In this document: positions 1 to 11,485 of the stretch, piece after piece
Position numbering within the stretch: the stretch's first letter is position 1
Layout of the letters: each line of letters begins with the position of its first letter
Assembly: GCF_963676685.1 (NCBI RefSeq)
Contig: NC_092350.1
Span: forward strand, 45,057,705-45,121,704
DNA length: 64,000 nucleotides
Direction: 5' to 3'
Source: Mytilus edulis
Taxonomy: Eukaryota; Mollusca; Bivalvia; Mytilida; Mytilidae
Program-made: the position numbers and the translations under genes
Notes under the pieces: model-generated
What the model was told of the DNA's origin: nothing
What the model saw: the letters and a program-made list of their open reading frames with translations, nothing else
Databases searched by the model: none

Positions 1-2163
1 AACATAATATAACCATAATTTTATTCTTATTAGGTGAAAAGTGAAAAAGTAAGACCAATGTCTCCAAAAGTGTTGCTAGACCACGGTTGCCGGTTTTCTC
101 GTACATTTCTGTGAATTTAGCAATAGAAAAATAACAACTAAAGTAAACTAAAGCAAAACCAGTTTATATCTAATAATATTAGTTAAACGTTTTTTGAAAC
201 TTGATAGTTAACAAATACAACAGCAATGTCATATATAAAAAAATATTTTGGCTTATTATAAATATAATCACTAGATCTACCACAATAATAATATTTAATT
301 CGTGAAGGCAAATTTAACACATTTTGCATGTACGAATTGTGCATCATGTATATAAGTGTTTTGCATCAATTTTCATATATGTTTTGCTTATAAATATCAA
401 TTGTTCTATATGACATCAGCAGTACGTGATCATATTTGTACCGTGTGAAAAGGGGGGGTATTGGTATTATACATGCGAAACTAAATCACATACACTTATC
501 TACCCGTATTGAATTTCCGTTCGATAAATAACATAAAAAAGCATACAACATGTACAAGTTAAAAATAAGCACACTATTTGTACACTGAGGTACAAACAAA
601 ATGGTTAATTGTCAGATTGCCTGTACCGATGTATTATGTTGGTAAGTGTGGTTTATTCAACCCATTTTATTTACATTTGTGTGATCTTAATTTTTAAGCA
701 GTATGTATTTGTATCATTGTATTGTAGGCTCAATTATAGGATTTTTGTACGTTAAACTGAACTCTAGTATTTAAAAATAGAAATGTTTAGTTTGGATGTT
801 CAGTTTCATATTACATATATACACGGTAGTTTATTAAACCTCCAAGATAAAATGTTTGCTTTCTTTATAACATTGATGTAATATATAATATACATATATA
901 TACATATAATACATTCATATAATATTGTCATCTCTTTAACTTCTCCCATTCGACAGTAAATTAAATTTTCCTAAAGTGGATATATAAATACCCTGCCACA
1001 TCCGATCCGAATAAAGACAGTAAAATTCTTCCTAAAGTGGATGTATATAAATACGCTGCTTCGTCAGATCCCCATAAAAACTATATATTTTAGACATCAA
1101 CAACTTTGTGAAACCTCTATGGAATGTTATAACACTTGATCAACAGCTTTTTTCATCTGAAGAAAAAAAAGTTTGGATTTGACATGTTTGAATTTCTTTT
1201 ATATTTTTTTGTATTTTACTGATGAATTTCTATTTAGCATTCGGTATTAGCAGCCGTTAAAATTGCAGACAAATACAGTGAAACTTTTGTTTAGCGACAC
1301 CCTATAATATTTTCATTTAAGGCGGATGACCCAAATTGCATAAAAAGGCAAAATAACAACAACAAAAAAACTCCGAGGAAAATTCAATAGTTCATAAATA
1401 TTTGTTATGTGATTGATAGTTATACTATTGTTGAAGTTTCAACGCCACGATTGGCACTTTTAAGCCATAAGGGTTAATCCAACATACACCCATTTTACAG
1501 TAACAGTTAAATATGATGTTAATTTGTTTTCATTCTGAACATGCATGAAATATCTGCCACTGGACATAAACCAAACATCAAACAGTAAATCAATCAGCAC
1601 TTTTGGCTGTATCATACCCACAAGTTTCTTTTGGTGGAAGAAAACCGAGAAACCAGAGAGAAAAAAAAAGATATTTCTTTTCTATTAAGATCGGGATTGG
1701 TACTCACAACCTTAGTAGTTGCAGGCTGGTGATTACCACTTGTCCATGCACCAAGGCTTTAAGATATATGTACCTAGATAAGTCCAAATCTACATAGAAC
1801 TATAGCAATTGTGGGATCGGATCATAATATAATCCGAGTTATAAAATTAGTTGAGGGGAACTACTTTTTACCGGCTCAGTTTCTACAATTTTAATACGAC
1901 CACAAGTACACGTATTATAAATCGGTATTTTTTTATGTTTGATTATTATAACGCCTTAATTTATTTGTAGTTCACCTATGGAAAGAATCGAAGAAAGGAT
2001 ATAACAATATGTAAGATTTATTTAGAAAATTTTTACGATTTACAAGTATCTCTCATTTTTAATTTTTGACATGTTGCATTAAAGTAGACAAGATAATCTC
2101 TAAATATATAGTTAAACATTTTTATTTTGATATTTTACTTCTTCCACTACTTATTTTTTCCAG
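1..2163. other. Non-coding AT-rich stretch upstream of the fucosyltransferase exon
   Basis: I see no convincing coding sequence here. The one short open frame near 1603-1797 has low-complexity composition and no family resemblance. The notable structure is a duplicated TATA-containing module at about 970-1075, listed separately. A long pyrimidine-rich run ending in a splice-acceptor-like TTTTTTCCAG lies at 2154-2163, just before the fucosyltransferase coding exon. Any 5' exon or promoter of that gene should lie in this stretch or beyond the left edge. Confidence 0.5.
970..1075 (+). promoter_or_regulatory. Duplicated TATA-box-like module (two ~61-bp copies)
   Basis: Two adjacent imperfect copies share CCTAAAGTGGAT followed by TATATAAATA and then a TCCGATCC/TCAGATCC-like block. 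The first starts near 970 and the second near 1031. TATATAAA fits the TATA-box consensus on the plus strand, the same strand as the fucosyltransferase exon about 1.1 kb downstream. What I see is the duplication and the TATA matches. That it is a core promoter of that gene is inference, because no first exon can be shown. Confidence 0.3.
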
Positions 2164-3074
2164 ATTCAATATGTTGTGCCGTCATTTTCTGGATATCGTT
2201 TGGTCCCGTTAAAAAAACTTTACATTGGACGATGTTGGACAATTCTCCGAGAGGAAAATTTAATGAAGGTGTGCTTTGTGCAGAGTTTGTTGGTGGTTTT
2301 GGCAACCATTTATTCCAATTTGCATCGACGTTCGGAATTGCAAAATCCAAAAATATGACTGTGATAATAAAAAGTGATTCATTTCTCAGCAAAGTATTCA
2401 AAATCAATGTAACATTTAGCAAAAATGAAAAATTCTGCAAACAACAGAAGTCACGTAACGAAAAATATCCTGCTACTTATGATCCTAGTTTAAGACAGTT
2501 CAACTCATCTAATAGTTTCCGTTTAGGAACGTATCTTCAGTCATGGAAATATTTTGATGAATACGAAAACGCTCTCAGAAACCATCTGACCTTTCGTGGT
2601 CACATAATCAAAACAGCGACTAACATAATAAAACAAATCTTGACAAAATATTCTATATCTAGAGCCAACGTGACGTTAGTTGGTGTTCATATTAGGCGAG
2701 GTGATATGGTAAACAATAAACAAGGTTTTGTTGTAGCTACGCCCGAATATTTATCGAAAGCAGTTGATTATTTTTTAAACAAGTACAAAAACGTTATATT
2801 CATTGTAGCATCGAATGGGTTAGAATGGGCAAAACAAAACATGCCTGGGAATATTCGTGTAGAATATGTTCACGAAAAAAGAACCATTGACATGGCAACA
2901 TTATCTTCCTGTGATCACACTATTATGACTGTTGGTACATTTGGTTGGTGGTGTGCCTGGTTGGCAGGAGGAGAAGTGGTATACTTCAGTAGGCCAGCAG
3001 TAAAGGGTACTTGGTGGGACAAGAGAATTAATATGCGTGATCACTTCTATTCTCATTGGATTGGGATACCGTGA
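2164..3074 (+). CDS. GT11 family galactoside alpha-1,2-fucosyltransferase-like protein (terminal or only coding exon)
   Basis: The product should transfer L-fucose from GDP-fucose to the 2-position of a terminal galactose on Golgi glycans, making H-antigen-like structures. The frame encodes the GT11 hallmarks in order: GGFGNHLFQFA (the family's GG-GNQ-FQYA nucleotide-side motif), YLQSWKYF, the motif I equivalent GVHIRRGDM, SCDHTIMTVGTFGWW and a C-terminal WWDKRIN. The frame is open from 2127, but that first codon is TTG. The first in-frame ATG is at 2232 (MLDNSPRG), only about 20 codons before the GGFGN motif, so it would leave no membrane anchor. A strong acceptor (polypyrimidine then CAG) ends at 2163, so I start the exon at 2164 and infer a missing 5' exon with the cytosolic tail. 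The hydrophobic stretch CCAVIFWISFG just after 2164 could be the end of the signal anchor. The catalytic part is full length with no internal stop. Family assignment is firm; acceptor specificity and the start are not. Confidence 0.86.
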
Positions 3075-3127
3075 TTGACTTATGGAAATATTTTTGAGGC
3101 CGAAACAGTTTTAATGAAGCGTTTTTA

Positions 3128-4262
3128 GGGAGCTACCAAAAGATTTTTAGGGGGGGGGGGGGGGGCTAGGATGAAAAATTTTGTCCTGCCTTTTTATACG
3201 CCCGTCAAAATTTTGACGGGACGTTTTATGGTATACAAATGTCCGGTGTCCGTCCGTCTGTCCGTCTGTCTGTCCGTCTGTCTGTCCGGCGTAAACATGT
3301 CGCACCGTAACTTGAGAACGACTTATCCAAATTTCATGAAACTTAACATAGTTGTTTCTTATGATGGTCAAATGATCTGTATACTTTTTGGTGAAAATAG
3401 GATTAACACTTTTTGAGTTACGGCACTTTGTAACTAAAACAGGGGTGTGTTTTTTCCACATGTCGCACCGTATCTCAAAAAAGATTCTTAATTATGGCTT
3501 AAAACTTAAAACACTTCTTAGTTATATTAATCTTAATATCTGTATACTTTTTGGTGATGATTCAAAATTTTATTTTTGAGTTATTGAGTATTTTGTAAAA
3601 AAAGGGGGAGGGTTTTTTTACATGTCGCACCATATCTCAAAAACGATTTATGATTATTGCTTAAAACTTTACACACTTCTTTGTTATATTAATCTAAAGA
3701 TCTGTATACTTTTTGGTGATGATTCAAAACCTTGTTTTGGAGTTATTGAGTATTTTGTTAAACAGGGGAGGTTTTTTTTTACATGTCGCGCTGTATCTCA
3801 AAAATAATTTTTGATTATTGCTTAAAACTTTACACACTTCTTTGTTATATTAATCTAAAGATCTGTATACTTTTTGGTTTTGATTCAAAATTTTATTTTA
3901 GTGAAATTTACTTTTTTGTAAAAAAAAAACAGGGTTGGGGATTTCACATGTCCCGCCGTGTCTCAAAAACAATATATGGTTATTGCTTAAAACTTTCTCA
4001 GAAACTATTTATGATTATTGCATGAAACTTCCACACAAGACGTCGGGCGTATCATGCGCTCATGGCGCAGCTGTTTATTTTTAGTTGTAATCTCTGTCCT
4101 GCCTTTTTATTTTTCACTCTATTCGGTCCTCCCTTTTTTTTTATTAGTTTGTCCTGACTTTTTTTCAAAAATTGTCATCCTGTCTTTTTTTTTTGCAAAG
4201 TGTCTCATCCTGCCTTTTTTTTTACTCAGAACTCCTGTCCTGCCTATTTTTTCAACAACTGC
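3128..4262. mobile_element. G-tract element of the GGGAGCTACC family with ~162-bp tandem core
   Basis: It begins GGGAGCTACC directly after TTA, followed by a G-homopolymer, then GGCTAGGATGAAAAATTTTGTCCTGCC. A (GTCC/GTCT) microsatellite follows at 3240-3290. Next come about 4.5 tandem units, each starting ACATGTCGCACCGTATCTC, with starts at about 3296, 3459, 3620, 3781 and 3947, a period of 161-166 bp. The right part (4080-4255) is a run of CCTGCCTTTTT-like pieces matching elements at 31.75-31.99 kb and 41.81-42.08 kb. No right terminal repeat is visible, so this copy looks truncated or composite. Open frames inside it are repeat translations, not genes. Confidence 0.6.
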
Positions 4263-4570
4263 GTATTGACGTTCAAAGGGATTTATTTTCTTTTAGAACA
4301 AAAGAATTCACAAGGTTTTTTTTCTCGAACATTTGACGTAAACTCGATGGGTATAGATAACAATAAACGAGTCGTTTACCAAACGGAGACAAATAATGCA
4401 AAGAAAAATTAGAGAAATAGGTTAACGTCGAAAATCTATATTCCATCGTATATGTCTTTGAAGTAGTCTATAACAAATGCGGCCCCTTTATAGCTCGACA
4501 AAATCTTCTTGTCTATACGGTTTGTGCCATTACATTCTTATAACTTGTACTCGTGGAATTCTGTTCAGTA

Positions 4571-6709
4571 CACTGTAAAAATAGTGCTTAGAATTTAAAC
4601 GTGTTGCAAGACTTATGTGCTTAGGAAAGTGTTTAATTTCTAAGCATTAAAAACTAAACATGTTTTGGCTCTCAGCACTTCGCACTAAACATGTTTTGGC
4701 TCTCAGCACTTTGCAATAAACATGTTGTTGTGCTAAACATGTTTAGCTACATCGTCAAGTATATGAAGCTAAACGTGTTTAAATTCTAAGCACTTTCAAT
4801 ATTTAGACACTTTCCTAAACACGTTTAGAATAACAACACATTTAGGCCGAAGACGGCATGCATACCACGTGCTAATTTTTGAGCGGGAAGAAGAAACAAA
4901 GAGCCCGAAGTCAAAGGCCACGCTGTTTACTTCTGACCATAACTGACCGTAACTTAACTATTTCAAAAAGGTAAGGAGTTATAATTATACTGATTTTTAT
5001 GTTGTACTGCCAATTTTAAATGATCATTGACAGTTATAAGTATTATTTACAAGTACACTAGTGTATAGTCAATGCAGGAGAAAAAAAAGGGGGAACCATC
5101 CCACTAAACAAGTGCTTGCAAGAGCTTTTAGTGTTCAAACTATCTTGTGTAAAGATAAGAGATGTTTAATGTTCTATTATGCAAGCTAGCACTTATTATT
5201 TAATATATATATAGATATGTTCTTGGAAAGGAGTTTGTGAGGACAATTTTCATTTGGTACTCCTCGGCAGATTATAATGGAACATGAAGGGAAGCGGAAC
5301 CTGCCGAGTGCATCATTCGCAAAACCAGTGTCATATCGAGTTCATTGTTTTAGTAAGCACTTCCTAAATGCACAATCAACTGCCATTTAACATTTGCTCA
5401 AAATAAATAAAAAGATGCTTGTTTTTCTTCAATAGTTATAAGCGGTTGTGCTTTTTTATATTTTTATTGATATATATTGTTTTATTCTAGATGAGAGAAG
5501 TGCAGAGGAAATCATTTGTCTTGACATGCTAAAAGAGGTGATAATGCACAGTAGCAACTATATTGCTAGGTAAGAATCCGAAGTGTATTTGATTTTTAAA
5601 ATGTCAATATATATATTTGATCAAATGAATAATATTTAGCATGAAAAGAAGTTTTATATTAAAGATATCAATTGACTCATCAGTACATATATGCTTTTAT
5701 ACCACCGTTCTAATGTTGTTATCTTGATCTTAAATCATGCATTTACTTTTTGGTGTTGTAGTTCGTATACTTATATTTTTAGATTAATTCTACTTAGTTG
5801 CTTATCAATATTTTTCTATCTTTCAGACCAGTGACCAGCAGTTGGGTACTAAGAAAGGAGAAGCTCTTATTGACTTGTAAAATGAAAACAGGACATTTTC
5901 AAAGTGTTTTGATTGGTCAATATTATGTATATGTACGTTGATATGAATTTATGATTTTATGAGTTTATATTTAATTGTGTTCAATGATTAACTGGAAATA
6001 AACAATTACATAAATTCCTTTGTTTCATATGTTGAAATTTTGTTTTTAATCCTAGAATTAGTATAATAATAATTTCGTTTTAAAAGTTCTAGACTGTTTA
6101 GTGAATATTTGAAATGAAGAAAAAATGCAATAGTCGAATGTCGACAATTGAATTAAAGAAAATACTCATTCAGATTGAAAAGGTATTAGTTACAATCAAT
6201 TTGATTTGGAAATTCCAGTTTCTTAGTTTGATGCGTTTGGTTCCGTTTGTGATGGAATGAAAACATGTAGTATTGAGAGCTATCATACGTTTTACAGTCT
6301 AGCCTTCCGGAATATTAGTTTATTTGGGGTCTAATGAAGTAACGGCTTATCGCACTAAAACGATAAACATGTTTTTTCACGACCCTTTATGGTCTAAACA
6401 TGTTTACATTCAAAACACTTCACAGCTAAACGTGTTTCCAGACAAAACACTTCAGAGCTAAACATGTTTCCAGATACAACACTTTGCAACTAAACATGTT
6501 TACAGTCTAAGCACTGTTTAGCAAAACATGTTTCTAGTCTAAACACTTTACATCTAAACATGTTTATAGCCTAAGCACGTTATAGCTTGACACGTTTAGG
6601 CTGTTAGCACATTAAATATTAAACATGTTTAGATTTAAAACATGTCAAAAATCGGTTTCACAAATGTGTTTAGGAAAGTGTTTAGGCTCTAAACACAATT
6701 TTTAGAGTG
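4571..6709. mobile_element. 2.1-kb TIR DNA transposon (non-autonomous) flanked by TA, with AAACATGTTT subterminal arrays
   Basis: The left end CACTGTAAAAATAGTG and the inverted right end CACTCTAAAAATTGTG are imperfect terminal inverted repeats of about 29 bp. Each is flanked directly by TA (4569-4570 and 6710-6711), consistent with a TA target duplication as in Tc1/mariner-type insertions. Both subterminal regions (about 4600-4860 and 6355-6690) carry many copies of the palindromic core AAACATGTTT alternating with CTAAGCACTT/TCTAAACACTT. No transposase frame is visible. The interior contains a candidate spliced minigene, listed separately. Superfamily is inference. Confidence 0.7.
5277..5941 (+). 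CDS. Candidate spliced minigene inside the TIR element (89 aa, three coding exons)
   Basis: I do not recognise the product. Joining 5277-5352, 5491-5569 and 5827-5941 gives an uninterrupted 89-codon frame starting MEHEGKRNLP and ending QYYVYVR. Splice signals are good: acceptor CTCGGCAG at 5270 six bases before the ATG, donor GTAAGC at 5353, acceptor TTTATTCTAG at 5490, donor GTAAGA at 5570 and acceptor TATCTTTCAG at 5826. Phases are 1 and then 2, and both joins keep the frame. A non-coding first exon ending at 4970 (CAAAAAG then GTAAGG) is plausible, and an AATAAA signal lies at 5997-6002. The protein is polar and basic with no signal peptide or membrane segment. It lies wholly within the transposon, so it may be a captured gene fragment or a transposon-encoded protein. 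It could also be chance, since the exons are short. Confidence 0.35.
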
Positions 6710-6712
6710 TAA

Positions 6713-8720
6713 TCAATTGATAGATTGGCGTTAAATGCCACTTTCTGCACTATTGTGCTATTTCGTGGCGGTCTGTTTTAATTGATGTTTTTTTTTTAGC
6801 CATGGTGTTGTCGGTAATTTTTTTTCGATCTACGAGTTTGATAAAGTCGGGGGAGGGGTGACAAACAATCTTTGCTTTTTATTTACACTAATTATATTAC
6901 TATTTTCTATTAAATGCAATGAAATATTTAACAGTTTTACATTAAACAATTCTTTCCTTTAGTATAGTATAGAATAGAATAGAATAGAATATTTTTATTT
7001 CCCAAATTACAGGGTCCATAAAGGGCATAAAATCAGATACAATTGATTTACATAATTGGTAACAACAACAATAATAGAGGCATATACATATATATTTGGA
7101 ATATAAGCATTGGTCAGAATCAAGCTAAAAACCACATATATATTGTGAATAAAAGAATAATAAAATTACATTATACATGTTATATGTATTTATTCTCAAA
7201 TTATTTACTTGACTTAGTGTCAGTGTTCATACCTGATCTCCTTAATTCAAAACAGTTACAAATACAACATCCCAGTTTTTCCATAAGAGTAACATTTTCT
7301 TGGGTCAAGAGCCATAAAAATTTTGAAGATTTATTTAAATTTATAAAATTTTAACAATTGTTGGAGATGTCTTGAAAAAAATCGTCCCTTTGATATATGT
7401 ACAAAAGGGCACGTCACTTTTATTCTGTATTTTAACTGTTTTGATATTGTAGCACTTTCAATATTTCGTAATATGGTCACCGGCCTACAGAAGGGGCAAT
7501 AAACCTCAAATACATGTGTTCAACTTCAAACATACACAGTGTTGAATGATCAACTATGACAGTATTAAGAGAAAATTGAAATCCAATACAAATAGATATA
7601 AGAAGATGTGGTATGAGTGCCAATGAGACAACTCTCCGTCAAAGTTACAATTTGTAAAATAAAAACCATTATAAAGGTCTTTCTGTCTTCAACACGGAGC
7701 CTTGGCTCACACAGAACAGTAAGCCTAAAAGGGTCCCAAAAATAACAAGTGTAAAACACTTCAAACGGGAAAACCAACAGTATAATTTATATTTTAAAAA
7801 AACCAAAGAAACGAGAAACAGTTATGAGCCACATCAATAACCGACAACTACTGAACATCAGGTTCCTGACTTAGGACAGGTGCAAACAAATGCAGTGGGT
7901 TTCAACGTTTTAATAAGTACCAACCTTCGCCCTTATCCGAAACAATAGTGTTACATCACAACATAAAACGACACACAATGTAATAGCAATTGAAATGGCT
8001 TAACTCAATCAAAAGACATAAAAAAGACATGGAAAAAAAGTAAAACATGATGTATTGTACAATACCGTATGACTACTCCACACTTTTAAGGGGTTCTATT
8101 TATTAATTGGAAACGGGCATATACTTTGGAAAAAGGAAAAAGTATGCAAAGGAAGATAACTCAAATCTCCATACATAATAATTTTGTTTAATACAGACGA
8201 GTTTGCATATGCACTGTATGAATTCGCCCATGTACAACACATTTGTGATCGCAAATATATACATAAAAGCCTACTTAAAGAAATGACAAATGGTAATAAT
8301 CATAAGTACCAGAATCAAGACCGATATGTAGAGATGTCCTTATTCCTGAAAATATATATCCTTTATTCCAATAAGAATTAAATCCCTTATGAACTGAGTT
8401 GTCTGTTAGTTTCATGCAGAGATTGTAAAGAGTTATAAACGAGGAAATGTGTCCATAGTATACCAAGCATGTGCATGTGTTTCAAAGTTATTATTAGGCA
8501 TATTATATGATAATTTTAAAATCCCCCTCCCCCGACAAATTAAATATTAGCATAGTTAGTATAATAGTTTTAGTTTTGATTTTGTAAATCCACTCAGGCT
8601 ATAGTAACACATATATATATACATAGTTTACCTTTCTTAACTGCCGTTTGAAACTCAAATTGGTCCTCACTGTGGTCTTTTTATCGAAAGACTAGCTCCT
8701 GTCACTGAAAGAAGTTAGTT
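6713..8720. other. Intergenic stretch with repeat fragments
   Basis: No gene is supported. An AGAAT microsatellite-like run at 6966-6990 precedes TTTTTATTTCCCAAATTACAGGG, which resembles the 3' end of a retroposon in reverse. At 7575-7760 there is a copy of a dispersed repeat recognisable by ATAAGAAGATGTGGTATGAG, GCCTTGGCTCACACAGAAC and AAGTGTAAAACACTTCAAAC. It recurs inverted at about 16551-16712 and in part near 29983. Short open frames here are translations of repeat or AT-rich sequence. Confidence 0.5.
7575..7775 (+). repeat. Dispersed Mytilus-type repeat (AAGAAGATGTGGTATGAG family)
   Basis: The plus strand reads ATATAAGAAGATGTGGTATG, then CAATGAGACAACTCTCC, an AT-rich stretch, and AACACGGAGCCTTGGCTCAC. 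The inverted copy at 16551-16712 shows the same blocks (GCCAAGGCTCTGTGTTGAAG, then GTTGTCTCATTGGCACTCAT). A partial copy is at 29983-30080. I recognise this unit as very common in mussel genomic DNA. Its class (SINE, LINE fragment or other) is not decided by what I can see. Confidence 0.65.
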
Positions 8721-8721
8721 A

Positions 8722-9030
8722 AGGAATGACTGTAATATTTTTTCTGTCTATGAAGAAATAACATAAAAAATTTGGTGCACACTGAATAAAGCGCGTAGCG
8801 TGTTATTTAACAGTGTGCTTAACATGTTGTGATGTTATTTAGATTAGACAGAAAAAATATTTCAGTCATTTCTTATAATTTAATTCTTAATTCAATTTTA
8901 AACCTTAGAAAAACCATGAAAAAACGTTGATGACGTCACGGTTACATGACTAATTTATGTCTATGGGCTGATAACAAAATAACTTCTGCCAATCAGAAGC
9001 ACGTTACATCCAAAATTAAATTATTTCTAA
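8722..9030. repeat. Fold-back/MITE-like repeat with GACTGTAATATTTTTTCTGT arms, copy 1
   Basis: The first 155 bases form an imperfect palindrome: AGGAATGACTGTAATATTTT...TTCTGTCT...GTGCACACT on the left mirrors AGTGTGC...AGACAGAAAAAATATTTCAGTCATT on the right, around GAATAAAGCGCGTAGCGTG. A non-palindromic tail follows, with TTATAATTTAATTC, GATGACGTCACGGTTACATG and ACGTTACATCCAAAATTAAA. The same hairpin plus tail recurs in reverse orientation at 58808-59106. I see two copies in opposite orientation. That it is a transposable element is inference. Confidence 0.6.
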
Positions 9031-10668
9031 ATAAAGGTTGAGTCCTAAAATACACAGCAAGTGAAGTAACTCAAGTTGTAATACTTCTGGAAATTTTCTT
9101 TTCTTTTTTATCTTTATAGTTTGATACTAATGTTCCTACAAAATCATACAAAATGATATAAGTTTTAAAATCAGTCTCTAATACGAATACGAAAGTTTTA
9201 TTTTGATTCGATTCAACGTATATAACAATACACAAATAAGTTCTTAAGAGCTTTTTACCGAATATCTTCATAAATAACTCGAACATTTCAATTCAAACAC
9301 GTTTGTGAATTTATATCATCAGAAAAAAAAATTGTAATACGCTTTCACAAAACAATACAGCCGATAAATGGGCACCGATATCTCCTATATCCCGTTTTTG
9401 TACGTTGTGGTGTTTTGTTATACATAATTAATTAGTGTATATAGTCGTTTTTCTGATGATTCTATGTATGAACCATCTGATCTGATATATTTCCTTTTTA
9501 CGTCACTTCCTGTTAAAAGTGGTCCGACTTGGATATCGCGAGTCAGGTATTTCAGCAATTACTCTTTAAATATGCCTTTTTTGACATAAAGTGTTTATAC
9601 TGAACAACTTAAACTTATCTCTGCAGATATTTAAAATTATAATTTTGTATAAATAAGTTATACATTTTAACATAAATAAAATATACAGGTGTCCAAACAA
9701 CCTATATTTTGACACTCCTGATTCATCATAACAAATAGACAAATACCATGAATGACTGTGTTTACACCTCAAAAACTATTCTCAGTACATACTTACCTGT
9801 GCAGCTTGGTAAGTTCTATGGCCTGGCATCCACTAGATACATGTATACAAAAGTTGTATATCATTTATGTTTCAGAAAGATGAAATCTGTTTTTTAATTT
9901 TGATGGGCATCACATTCTGTTCCCTGCAGGGGTAAAAATAACCTAAGTTGGGTTAATCTTTGTCATGGTCCTTCTCTGGTAACAATTGAAATTCTATTGT
10001 TTTGATAATCATTGATTGGCATGGACAATAGATATCCACACAACAACCATGACAGTTTGTGATTTAAAGGGGTACAAATGTATCAGGTCCGTTTGCGCCA
10101 ATTAAGGGGGTTCGCGTGTCTAAATCATTTATATAGGATTTCTCTATATTTTTCTATAAATAAACTTTATCTTATAGTTAATAGAAAAATAAAATAAAAA
10201 AATGGGGTCACCGTTCATTTGCGCTCACAATCTGCCTTCGAAAGAAGCATAAAAGTGTTTTTTTTCTGTTGAACTAATAGGAGAAATAAAGGTAATATCG
10301 AAATAAAAAAAGAAATTTATTACAGAAATCGCTCAAATTTTACAATAATTTAGTTTAGGTACAGCATATATCGAAATTATATTAAAAAATATAGGTCACC
10401 GATGAGTGAAAAGAGATATTTCATTTTTAAAGCCAAAAAATGGCATTTTTTCCAGCAAAGGGAGATAATTTGGAACTTTTTCAATGATGTTTACATTTTA
10501 AAAGTCATCGGGGGCCAACACGAATTAATTGTTTTGAATGTTTTTGTACCATATGATAAAGTAACAACTACAAAAGGTAATAAATAAAATTTGTAATGAA
10601 AAACAAATGTTTAATTTTTTTCTGAAATTTTTATACCCTCGAGCCTCCTTAACTTTCGCACCCCACAT
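9031..10668. other. Intergenic stretch, no gene seen
   Basis: AT-rich sequence without a recognisable coding exon. From about 10085 it becomes the left part of an outer repeat beginning GGTCCGTTTGCGCC. This resumes after the palindromic element at 11486 and ends near 11690 with GGAACGGACCC, the inverse of GGTCCGTT. It may therefore be a TIR element disrupted by the palindrome. Confidence 0.4.
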
Positions 10669-10677
10669 GTTCACCCC

Positions 10678-11476
10678 TAGTCCAAATAATTATGACGTCT
10701 GGCAAGGCTATTTTTAATTTTTTTCTTGGACGCCTTCCTACGACGTCATAACGCCGAAGCCATTTTTTTCGTCTGGAGTTTGAGAGCAAATTTTGGGGGG
10801 AACTTTGACACCTAATTTTAACAAGAAATTTGTATTGTCGGTTAGAAATTTTTACGTAGTTACAAAGTCCTACCTTTTTTTGTGCTTATTGATGTAAAAT
10901 ATTTCCAGAAATATCCAAAAGAAAGGATAAAACAAGATACGATTCCATTTGAAGTGGGGGAATATTTATTTTGTTTGGAAATGATTTCCCACAATTACCA
11001 ACGACACATGACATCCGGTGAATATAAAATTTAAAATCAGGTAAATTTTAATGGATCCGAATTTCCGGAACGTTCGATTTACATTATCCGGAAATGCGGG
11101 TCTGTCAAATTTTACCAGATTTTAAATTTTATATTCACCGGAGGTCACGTGTCGTTGGTACTTGTGGGAAATCATTTCCAAACAAAATAAATATTCCCCC
11201 ACTTCAAATGGAATCGTATCTTGTTTTATCCTTTCTTTTGGATATTTCTGGAAATATTTTACATCAATAAGCACAAAAAAGGTAGGACTTTGTAACTACG
11301 TAAAAATTTCTAACCGGCAATACAAATTTCTTGTTAAAATTAGGTGTCAAAGTTCCCCCCAAAATTTGCTCTCAAACTCCAGACGTAAAAAATGGCTTCG
11401 GCGTTATGAAGTCGTAGGAAGGCGTCCCAGAAAAAAATTAAAATAGCCTTGCCAGACGTCATAATTATTTGGACTA
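10678..11476. mobile_element. 799-bp near-perfect palindromic transposon with 9-bp target duplication
   Basis: The two arms, about 375-390 bp each, are inverted copies. The left end TAGTCCAAATAATTATGACG is exactly mirrored at the right end. Matching internal blocks include TGTGCTTATTGATGTAAAAT, GAAGTGGGGGAATATTTATT and CCGGTGAATATAAAATTTAA. The arms are separated by a short loop around 11053-11100, which itself has CCGGA/TCCGG symmetry. The element is flanked by a perfect direct repeat GTTCACCCC at 10669-10677 and 11477-11485. A 9-bp duplication with very long TIRs is characteristic of Mutator-like (MULE) elements; that assignment is inference. There is no coding capacity, and the open frame across 11162-11446 is arm sequence. 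Confidence 0.88.
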
Positions 11477-11485
11477 GTTCACCCC

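Noticed and set aside
1603..1797. 64-aa open frame (MAVSYPQVSF...)
   Set aside because: Lysine/serine-rich low-complexity translation with no family resemblance. Part of it (GGTACTCACAACC...) looks like a degenerate dispersed repeat rather than an exon.
2127..2163. Upstream extension of the fucosyltransferase frame (MIFYFFHYLFF...)
   Set aside because: The first codon is TTG, and the hydrophobic residues are encoded by the polypyrimidine tract of a strong splice acceptor. It is more likely intron than signal anchor.
3147..4412. Overlapping 60-100-aa frames on both strands
   Set aside because: They recur with the 162-bp tandem period and the GTCC microsatellite; they are translations of the repeat.
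11162..11446. 94-aa open frame
   Set aside because: It lies within one arm of the 799-bp palindrome and has no domain; openness is incidental.
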